Of a stretch of 64,000 bases of DNA, positions 58,293 through 64,000 are shown one piece after another. Both the position numbers and the translations under genes were made by a program. The notes below the pieces were generated by a model. The model had not been told where the DNA came from and ran no database searches. It saw nothing but the letters and a program-made list of their open reading frames with translations. Position 1 is the first letter of the stretch; every line of letters begins with the position of its first letter. Where the stretch lies: NCBI RefSeq assembly GCF_046127645.1, contig NZ_CP175919.1; one strand, written 5' to 3'. Source of the stretch: Clostridium_F caseinilyticum (GTDB lineage: Bacteria > Bacillota > Clostridia > Clostridiales > Clostridiaceae).

Positions 58293-59312
58293 ATGTCTAA
58301 ACAGAGACAAAAGAAAATAAAAAGAAAAAAGATTAGAAAGAAGAAAAAGAAATCTTTTATAGGAAGATTATTGTTGTTTTTAGTTTATGAAATTATAGCA
58401 GGATGTATTTTTTCATTATTACTTGCATTTTATGGTCCTTTTAACAATGTAAAAAATACATTAGTTGGAACAGCTATGGCTACCTATAAACATCAGTATA
58501 TTGCTACTACTTTTTTATCTAAAGACGAAATAAATAAAATTTTAAATAAAGATAAGGGAATAAATAATTCCATTTCAAAAGAAAATTATGGTGATATAAA
58601 AATAAAGAACCAATATGGGAATTCAGTAGAAAGATATGATATAAGTACAGCTAAGTTTGATGGTTACATATTAGAAGTAAAAAATCCTAAAAAGGTAAAA
58701 ATAGGCTATACAAAGTATATGGGTAAAATGGGAGAAAGAACTAGTAAAATGGCTGAAAGGCATGGAGCAGTAGCGGCTGTAAATGGTGGTGGATTTAGAG
58801 ATGTATCATCAACAGGAAAACTTTGGACAGGTACTGGAGCTTATCCAGAGGGCTTAGTGATATCTAATGGAAAAGTTATTTATAATGACTTTAAACCAGG
58901 AGAAAAAGTTAATGTTACTGCATTTACAAAGGATGGATTATTAGTTGTAGGAGATCATACTGTAGATGAACTTTTAAAAATGGAAGTAGTAGAAGCTTTG
59001 TCTTTTAGAAATACATTAATAATTAATGGGAGCCCTATTCCTTATAATGAAGGTATAAATCCTCGAACTGCTATAGGACAAAAACAGGATGGGACTATAG
59101 TATTATTAGTTATAGATGGTAGAAGAGGAATAAAACAAGGAGCTACTTTAGAAGAAGTAGAAAATATACTGTTGCAAAGAGGGGTAGTTAATGCTAGTAA
59201 TTTGGATGGAGGATCTTCTTCAACTATGTATTATAAAGGAAAAGTTATAAATAGACCTTGTAATTGGGATGGAGAGAGAACGGTAGCTACCTCCATATAT
59301 GTAGAACCTTAA
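58293..59312 (+). CDS. Membrane-anchored phosphodiester glycosidase (NAGPA domain)
   Basis: 339 residues. A very basic start (KKIKRKKIRKKKKK) precedes one membrane helix (residues about 27-50), so the rest faces outside. The NAGPA domain (about 140-335) has AVNGGGFRD, GAYPEGLVISNGKV, INPRTAIGQ and NLDGGSSSTMYYKG. Bacterial members are linked to exopolysaccharide or teichoic-acid turnover by removing sugar from phosphodiesters. AAAGGAG precedes the ATG. Likely co-transcribed with the next gene, 16 bp on. Confidence 0.88.
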   Translation: MSKQRQKKIKRKKIRKKKKKSFIGRLLLFLVYEIIAGCIFSLLLAFYGPFNNVKNTLVGTAMATYKHQYIATTFLSKDEINKILNKDKGINNSISKENYGDIKIKNQYGNSVERYDISTAKFDGYILEVKNPKKVKIGYTKYMGKMGERTSKMAERHGAVAAVNGGGFRDVSSTGKLWTGTGAYPEGLVISNGKVIYNDFKPGEKVNVTAFTKDGLLVVGDHTVDELLKMEVVEALSFRNTLIINGSPIPYNEGINPRTAIGQKQDGTIVLLVIDGRRGIKQGATLEEVENILLQRGVVNASNLDGGSSSTMYYKGKVINRPCNWDGERTVATSIYVEP

Positions 59313-59328
59313 AGGAGAACACTTACTT

Positions 59329-60393
59329 ATGAAAAAAATTAAGATTATATTTATTTGGACATTAATTGCTTTATTTTTATCCTTTGGAGCTTTGATTTTT
59401 GTAGATAAAATTTATTTGTCTTCTGCTAAAACCTTTAAAATAAACAAAGTAGAAGAAGAAGATAAAAAAATAAAAAAGGCTGTTTCAATGGATATACCAG
59501 ATTATGCAGAAAACATAAAGATATCTTTTAATGGAGAATACATATCTTATTACACTGAAAATAAAATAGTTATAATAAATGTGGCAAAAAAAGAGGAAAA
59601 ATATGTAGAGTTTAAAAATGGAACGGTTAATTATACAGCATGGCTTCCAGATAGAAATATTCTATTCATAGGAGAAAAAGCAAGTGGAAACAGTGGTAGC
59701 TTTTTAGCATTGTTTTCCTATGATAGTGAAAAGAATGAAAAATTTCAGTTAGAAGATGAAAATGGGAAAAAAACTATAATAAATTTACCTAATAACAATT
59801 ATGATATAAATAATATGACACTGTCTACAGCAACTAATACTATATATTTAAAGGTAAAAAATGAACAAGGAAGAAGTAGAATTTATAGAATAAATACAAT
59901 GGCTCAGTTAGAGCGAATAAAGAGTTTAGGAAATAATTTAGGTGAGATAGCTCTAATGAATAGTGAAGATAGAGTAGTTTATGAAAACAAAAATGATGGA
60001 AATATTCATGTAGCAGGAAAAGACTATCCAATAACTGTAAGAGATGGGGCTAATCACTCTCTATTAGGTGTAGATGATAATGATGTAATGTATATAGGAA
60101 AACTGAAAGGTAATAGAGAAGAAGAAACTATAGATAAAATTTATTATTGGAATTTAGATGAGAAAACTATTAATAGAAAAGATATAGAATTAGAAAATTC
60201 TATTAATAAAAAGGATATAAAGATTCTCTCTAATGGTAAAGTATTCTTTATAAATAGTAATGAAAATAAAGTTAAAGACCTTATATCAAAGGAAGAATTT
60301 AAATATAATGGAACATTTAAAGATATTTCAATGGAGGCAATTGTATCTAAAGAAGGTAATAAAGTTATTATAAAACCTATAAATTTAAAGTAG
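59329..60393 (+). CDS. Membrane-anchored extracellular protein, possibly beta-propeller, unknown
   Basis: 354 residues. One N-terminal membrane helix (IIFIWTLIALFLSFGALIFV), then a charged outer part with repeated strands such as YTAWLPDRNILFIGE, TNTIYLKVKNEQGRSRIYRI, and NDVMYIGKLKG, spaced about 50-60 residues, suggestive of TolB/DPP4-type blades. No enzyme motif. Because it follows the phosphodiester glycosidase by 16 bp it is probably its partner at the cell surface. GGAGAACAC is the ribosome site. Confidence 0.65.
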   Translation: MKKIKIIFIWTLIALFLSFGALIFVDKIYLSSAKTFKINKVEEEDKKIKKAVSMDIPDYAENIKISFNGEYISYYTENKIVIINVAKKEEKYVEFKNGTVNYTAWLPDRNILFIGEKASGNSGSFLALFSYDSEKNEKFQLEDENGKKTIINLPNNNYDINNMTLSTATNTIYLKVKNEQGRSRIYRINTMAQLERIKSLGNNLGEIALMNSEDRVVYENKNDGNIHVAGKDYPITVRDGANHSLLGVDDNDVMYIGKLKGNREEETIDKIYYWNLDEKTINRKDIELENSINKKDIKILSNGKVFFINSNENKVKDLISKEEFKYNGTFKDISMEAIVSKEGNKVIIKPINLK

Positions 60394-60506
60394 TATTATA
60401 TTTAAAAATTCTTTTAAATAGCATAAATAATTATAGTTAAATAGGAAAACAAAATTAAAAAGGATTTAAATATTATAAAGTTTTAAGTATAGGTATCAAT
60501 TATTGA

Positions 60507-60568
60507 GGCTGTTGCACTAAGAATAAATCCTACAATATATTGTATGTAAATTTTTTAATGCTACAGCC
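60507..60568. repeat. MITE-like element, copy 2
   Basis: Ends GGCTGTTGCACTAAG (60507-60521) and TTAATGCTACAGCC (60555-60568) are inverted repeats with two mismatches; the inner CTAAGAATAAATCCTACAAT is shared with copy 1 on the opposite strand. Confidence 0.65.
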
Positions 60569-60582
60569 CCTTGTCATTGAGG

Positions 60583-60613
60583 TCCCCTTTATTCACAATA
60601 AAGGGATTTTTTT
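60583..60613 (+). terminator. Terminator of the phosphodiester glycosidase operon
   Basis: TCCCCTTTATT paired with AATAAAGGGA (one bulge), then TTTTTTTG. It sits between the MITE-like element and repeat copy C. Confidence 0.75.
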
Positions 60614-60615
60614 GT

Positions 60616-60788
60616 AAACAGAGTTCTTGGTTTTAAGAGGTGCTTTTACTCTTACTAAAGATTAGGAACTAGTTATTCAGAGATGTAACTACTTTTACTT
60701 TCATTTTGAAGAAAAGCAGAGAGTCCAAATCTTCGATTTGGTCACAGAGTGCGATGGGAGGATTAGAGCGGATAGGCATCGGATAAAT
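60616..60788 (+). repeat. Dispersed two-hairpin repeat, copy C, with 37-bp insert
   Basis: Starts AAACAGAGTTCTTGGTTTTA, has CTTACTAAAGATTAGGAACTAG and TTATTCAGAGATGTAACTAC, ends GGATTAGAGCGGATAGGC then ATCGGATAAAT. Inside hairpin 2, an extra segment holds its own perfect hairpin CCAAATC-TTC-GATTTGG (60725-60741). Confidence 0.7.
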
Positions 60789-60837
60789 TAAATAATATTA
60801 AAGGAAAAAATAAATTTAATTGTTATTATTTTCTAGA

Positions 60838-60874
60838 AGTGTTAAGTATATTTTAGTAAAATATACTTAACACT
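60838..60874. repeat. Perfect 37-bp palindrome
   Basis: AGTGTTAAGTATATTTTA, one G, then the exact complement TAAAATATACTTAACACT. With no loop it cannot fold well as RNA; as DNA it could bind a dimeric protein or extrude. It lies 110 bp before the LURP-one gene. Confidence 0.55.
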
Positions 60875-60987
60875 AGGATTATTTTAATTTCTTAATGTTT
60901 TCTTATAAATTATATGTTTAATAGTACACATTTAAATTTATGGTAGAATAAGTTTATTATATTAAATGATAAGAAGGATGATATATA

Positions 60988-61479
60988 TTGAAGTTTATAA
61001 TAAAACAAAAATTATTTTCTATAACAGATAAATACATAATAGAAAATGAATATGGAGAAAAGTTGTATAAAGCACAAAAAATACTTATGTCTATGATTAA
61101 AAAAATAAAAATATATGATATAGAGGATAGAGAGTTAGTATATATTAAAGAAAAGTTCATAAAAATTTTGCCTACTTATTTAATATATATGGGCGGAAAT
61201 CATGTAGCTACTATGAAAAAGGATATAAGTATATTAAAACCCAGGTTTACGGTAGAGAGTATTATAGGAGATTATGAAGTAAAAGGGGATATATTAGATC
61301 TTAATTTTAGTATAGAAAAAGAAGGAGAAACGGTAGCAAGAGTAAAAAAGCATTTCCCGGCCATAAGAGATTCCTATGAAGTAGATATTAAAGAAGGAGC
61401 TAGCAAAAGTCTTATTTTAGCAATGGTTATAATTATAGATGATGTAGTTCATAATACAGAAAGAGAAGATGATGACTAA
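60988..61479 (+). CDS. LURP-one-related (DUF567/YxjI-like) protein
   Basis: 163 residues, TTG start with GAAGGATG upstream. Beta-strand repeats typical of the Tubby-like LURP-one fold: KQKLFSITDKYIIENEYGEKLYK at the start, and FTVESIIGDYEVKGDILDLNF in the middle, with FPAIRDSYEVDI near the end. Role in bacteria unknown; possibly a phospholipid-binding scramblase-like module. Monocistronic. Confidence 0.8.
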   Translation: MKFIIKQKLFSITDKYIIENEYGEKLYKAQKILMSMIKKIKIYDIEDRELVYIKEKFIKILPTYLIYMGGNHVATMKKDISILKPRFTVESIIGDYEVKGDILDLNFSIEKEGETVARVKKHFPAIRDSYEVDIKEGASKSLILAMVIIIDDVVHNTEREDDD

Positions 61480-61537
61480 TTTATTTATAGACATCATCTT
61501 TTGTTAGAAATTATTGCAATTTTAAATGAAAATTTTG

Positions 61538-61942
61538 TTATGATTTAGAACAAGATTTATTCTTATAGGGACATTTTTTATTACAACTATTATTACAATT
61601 GTTATTACAACCAGAAGAAGTGTGATTCTTACAACAACTATTTTTACAACCATTAGCATCTTTAGGAGTAATTTTCATCATAAAATTATTATTTTTATAA
61701 ATCATCTCTACTTTTTTTATATTATTAGAAACCTCAGTGTTATAAACTAATATAATTGAATCATAATTATATTTTAAATCCTTTTCTTTAATATCATCCA
61801 GTATTATATCTAAACGTCCTTTAGCGCAACAACTTTTCACATAGGAAAGCCTAACGCAAGAATAATGATTTTCTTTTAGTAATTTAGATAAATTTTCTGA
61901 AGCTTCTTTGGATATATATATTTCTAAATTATTATTTTGCAT
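61538..61942 (-). CDS. HesB/IscA-like protein with Cys-rich C-terminal tail
   Basis: 134 residues. Residues 1-95 look like the IscA/HesB (Fe-S biogenesis) fold: YISKEASENLSKLLKEN, VRLSYVKSCCAKGRLDIILD. The normal C-terminal CGCG motif is replaced by a low-complexity tail of about 35 residues (CKNSCCKNHTSSGCNNNC then CNKKCPYKNKSCSKS) with 9 Cys. Possibly metal binding or cross-linking (spore?). The minus-strand start has GAGGTG upstream. Confidence 0.65.
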   Translation of the reverse strand: MQNNNLEIYISKEASENLSKLLKENHYSCVRLSYVKSCCAKGRLDIILDDIKEKDLKYNYDSIILVYNTEVSNNIKKVEMIYKNNNFMMKITPKDANGCKNSCCKNHTSSGCNNNCNNSCNKKCPYKNKSCSKS

Positions 61943-62274
61943 ATAAACACCTCAAATATAATTATTAATATTTTATATTGATTTATTATTAAGTTAATAA
62001 AAATTATAAAAATAAAAAAACATCACTTTGCAGCATAATGTTTTAAATAAAAAACATCAACAAAGGATGATTTAAATATGATTATAACATTAAATTAGGA
62101 AAGTTAAAACAATTATTATAAAGTTTATTAGTGATATTTATGTAAAGCTTCCAAGATATAATATAGATTTTATAAAAAATTACACAGTTAATATTATAAT
62201 ATGCATTTTTATAGTATAATATATATTTGTATAGTTAACACAAGTATATATTATGCTAGAAGAGGTGAAGTAGT
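61943..62274. other. AT-rich gap between HesB-like and dut genes
   Basis: CATCACTTTG (62022) and CAAAGGATG (62061) can form a hairpin. TATAATAT near 62215 is a candidate -10 of dut. No gene was seen. Confidence 0.35.
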
Positions 62275-62901
62275 ATGGAAAATAAGGTTAATGTTTATAT
62301 AAAGGTTTCAGAGAATGGTAAACTACCTAGTTATGGATCTTTAAATGCTGCAGGATGTGATCTATATGCTACAAAGGATATGCAGATAAAACCAGGAGAA
62401 ACAAAAGTTATGCCATTAAATTTTATTATGGCTATGGATGAAAACTTGGAGGCACAAATAAGACCAAGAAGTGGATTGTCTTTAAAAACTAATTTAAGAG
62501 TTCCAAATAGTCCAGGAACTATAGATAGTGATTATAGAGATACAGTAGGGGTTATATTAGAAAATACATATAATATAGCTAATTTAACTTATGATATAGT
62601 AAAGGATCCTAGTATATTGAAAGTTCTAAAGGAAAAATATAAAGAAGTATCTTTATTTGATTATTTAAATGGTAAAGAAAGTATAAATTTAGATACTAAT
62701 AATCTTTTAAGTATATTAAATGAAAAGATATACTTAGATGATAAAGGTAATCCTTATGGAACTATATATATAAATAAAGGAGAGAGAATAGCTCAAATGA
62801 TATTTACGGAATATAAAAGAGCTAATTTTATAGAATGTGAAAATCCTCAAGAAATAGGAGAAAATAGAGGCGGAGGATTTGGACATACAGGAGTAAAATA
62901 A
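62275..62901 (+). CDS. dut: dUTPase with an internal insertion
   Basis: 208 residues against about 145 in normal trimeric dUTPases. All five motifs are there: AAGCDLYA, RPRSGLS, PGTIDSDYRD (Asp84, Tyr87), NKGERIAQMIF, and RGGGFGHTG. About 60 extra residues (roughly 101-162, with DYLNGKESINLD and ILNEKIYLDDKGNPYG) sit between motifs III and IV. It converts dUTP to dUMP and PPi. Some Clostridium and phage dUTPases carry such inserts. AGAGGTGAAG precedes the ATG. Confidence 0.9.
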   Translation: MENKVNVYIKVSENGKLPSYGSLNAAGCDLYATKDMQIKPGETKVMPLNFIMAMDENLEAQIRPRSGLSLKTNLRVPNSPGTIDSDYRDTVGVILENTYNIANLTYDIVKDPSILKVLKEKYKEVSLFDYLNGKESINLDTNNLLSILNEKIYLDDKGNPYGTIYINKGERIAQMIFTEYKRANFIECENPQEIGENRGGGFGHTGVK

Positions 62902-62908
62902 TATTAAT

Positions 62909-62944
62909 AAAAGGTGCTAAATATTAACTTTTAGCACCTTTTAT
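62909..62944. terminator. Terminator between dut and sspH
   Basis: Perfect 13-bp stem AAAAGGTGCTAAA / TTTAGCACCTTTT with an 8-nt loop; can act for both convergent genes. Confidence 0.8.
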
Positions 62945-62964
62945 TAATATATTATATATAGTTT

Positions 62965-63156
62965 TTAGTTGTTTAATTTATTACATTCACTAAGAGTCTT
63001 TACATTAACCACTATTTCTTTATCTGTATTTAAACTTTTAACATGAGCTATATTTTCCTTATTGTCTACTTTTTCTATATGAACTGGTGTATTTTTATAA
63101 TAAACAGGGATATATTTTTTAGAGTCCATTATTTGTTTAGCACGCTTAGATTCCAT
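62965..63156 (-). CDS. sspH: Small acid-soluble spore protein, H type
   Basis: 63 residues: SKRAKQIMDSKKYIPVYYKN, TPVHIEKVDNKENIAHVKSL, ending in VNVKTLSECNKLNN. The start RAKxIxxS and middle PVxIxxVDxxxxxAxV match SspH. SASP-H is packed in the spore core under sigma-G. A CATACTA (minus strand, 63273-63279) is a candidate sigma-G -10, although far from the start. AGGAGG precedes the ATG. Confidence 0.85.
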   Translation of the reverse strand: MESKRAKQIMDSKKYIPVYYKNTPVHIEKVDNKENIAHVKSLNTDKEIVVNVKTLSECNKLNN

Positions 63157-63350
63157 AAAAAACCTCCTAAATATAAATATATTAATATTTTTCCCTATAA
63201 AAATAAATATATTAAGGAATTACTATAGATAATTGTATATTTTATAGGCAAAATTTTAAATATATGAATTTATAGTATGTTTTTTAATAATGTATAAATA
63301 ATATATATGAGATATAAATTATATTTGATAATATTTTGGGAGGAGATCTT

Positions 63351-63458
63351 ATGAAAAAAAATAATAATAGCAAACCTAATAAACCAATGGAAGGAAATAA
63401 AGATGCCAAATTAAGACAACAAAGTGGTCAAAAAAATGCTAACAAACCTAAAAATTAA
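63351..63458 (+). CDS. Small Lys/Asn-rich basic protein, 35 residues, unknown
   Basis: ATG with GGGAGGAG 6 bp upstream. Product begins MKKNNNSKPNKPMEGNKD and ends in QKNANKPKN; rich in Lys, Asn, Gln, no hydrophobic residues. The stop codon is within the following hairpin (63446-63467). Divergent from the sspH gene. A small spore protein is a possibility, but no family was recognised. Confidence 0.55.
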   Translation: MKKNNNSKPNKPMEGNKDAKLRQQSGQKNANKPKN

Positions 63459-63467
63459 AATTTTTAG
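63446..63467 (+). terminator. Hairpin overlapping the stop of the 35-residue ORF
   Basis: CCTAAAAATT-AA-AATTTTTAGG. The T-run after it is weak. A second hairpin TTCACCTAAAT / ATTTAGGTGAA lies at about 63529-63556. Confidence 0.5.
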
Positions 63468-63591
63468 GTATAGTAATATAAAATATGTATAAAATAATGT
63501 ATAGACTCCTAAGTTTTAAATTTTATTTCACCTAAATAATTATATTTAGGTGAAGAACATTTTTTATTGTAAATATAAAATAAATTAAAGC

Positions 63592-63614
63592 TAGTATTAA
63601 TACTAGCTTTAATA
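63592..63614 (-). terminator. Terminator of the partial NlpC/P60-like gene
   Basis: AAAGCTAGTATTAATACTAGCTTT palindrome just after the minus-strand stop at 63616. Confidence 0.6.
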
Positions 63615-63615
63615 A

Positions 63616-64000
63616 TTATTTTTCATTAGGTGCTTTCATAAAGAAAGCTATTTTATCTTTTTGGGCTGTAGAAACACTTAAGTTTCTTTTGTGTAATGTA
63701 CTATCATAATCAGAGGTTTGTCCATCACAAACATAAGCATAGTCTGTTTTTCCTTCTTTTATCCAACCCATAAAAATATATGCATGGGATGGAGAACCAG
63801 CACTGTCTACAGTAGTAAAACAGATATCACCTTTTTGTAGTTTAGTATAATCTGTTTCTTTTGTCCAATTTTTTTTCTTTAACTCTTCCAATAATCCTTT
63901 AGTACTTATAGTGTTTTTAGGTATATCATAACCATTATTTCTGTATAATTGAGATATAAATATTACGGAAACACCTTTTTCACTGCCTTTGTTTATGGAA
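63616..64000 (-). CDS. C-terminal part of a probable NlpC/P60- or CHAP-like hydrolase
   Basis: The frame is open to the right edge of the window, so only the last 128 residues are seen; the TTG at 63891 is internal. The visible part reads VSVIFISQLYRNNGYDIPKN, KLQKGDICFTTVDSAG, then PSHAYIFMGW and AYVCDGQT. The pattern LQxGDICF....SHxYIFMG resembles the second half of NlpC/P60 or CHAP amidases (GD and H residues). The catalytic Cys would lie further upstream and is outside the window. Identification is tentative. Confidence 0.55.
   Translation of the reverse strand, partial: SINKGSEKGVSVIFISQLYRNNGYDIPKNTISTKGLLEELKKKNWTKETDYTKLQKGDICFTTVDSAGSPSHAYIFMGWIKEGKTDYAYVCDGQTSDYDSTLHKRNLSVSTAQKDKIAFFMKAPNEK

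Overview
The window is very AT-rich, low-GC Firmicute DNA and most resembles a proteolytic Clostridium of the C. botulinum Group I / C. sporogenes type. The evidence is the codon use, A/T-ending codons, strong AGGAGG ribosome sites, spore genes (cotJABC, SASP-H, DUF3794 exosporium-type proteins), anaerobe-type one-carbon and serine enzymes (FchA/FolD, [4Fe-4S] serine dehydratase) and a tyrosine T-box. The species call is inference. No rRNA, tRNA, CRISPR array or prophage was seen.

Layout. 1-8.7 kb: tail of aspartate 4-decarboxylase, a DMT exporter, pseudouridine salvage (psuK-psuG), ketopantoate reductase, the fchA-folD one-carbon operon, a Cof-type phosphatase and a GNAT. 8.77-10.22 kb: a complete IS4-family insertion sequence with 12-bp inverted ends and a 9-bp target duplication. 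10.4-12.4 kb: small ORF, YhhN-like membrane protein, ZIP metal transporter. 12.9-19.5 kb: a sulfur island (Rrf2/CymR-like regulator, Cys-containing mini-ORF, cysK, amino-acid ABC permease and binding protein, cysteine desulfurase, LarE, MnmA). 19.8-23.8 kb: AbrB, DUF998, flavodoxin, TetR plus antiporter, with three decayed gene remnants. 23.8-28.7 kb: SelO, FAD amine oxidase, XRE-cupin regulator, HD protein. 29.3-31.3 kb: secreted beta-amylase with a cre site and a nonsense codon in its starch-binding domain. 31.4-35.4 kb: T-box-tyrS and a YtrA-type regulator with an ABC exporter. 35.5-42.7 kb: ElaA-like GNAT, an exosporium/spore cluster with a sigma-K promoter, spore LysM-GH18 enzyme and a diguanylate cyclase. 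43-49 kb: serine dehydratase, broken chemotaxis gene, small ORFs, HAD nucleotidase, M19 dipeptidase. 49.2-56.7 kb (minus strand): MacB-type ABC operon with a palindromic operator, and an oligopeptide ABC operon lacking ATPases. 57-64 kb: cotJABC, phosphodiester glycosidase pair, LURP-one protein, HesB-like protein with a Cys-rich tail, dUTPase with an insertion, SASP-H and a partial NlpC/P60-like protein.

How the genes work together. The sulfur island joins cysteine synthesis, uptake, desulfuration and two sulfur-transfer PP-loop enzymes under a likely CymR-type regulator. The fchA-folD pair looks like a split enzyme: the FolD has lost two cyclohydrolase catalytic residues and FchA can supply that step. 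The intergenic space is full of structured dispersed repeats: a six-copy ~125-bp two-hairpin family (several copies lie inside leaders or operons, including between the T-box and tyrS), a small MITE-like element next to two of them, and a ~220-bp palindrome carrying twin hairpins with identical GTCCT loops. These repeats are the least explained content of the window.
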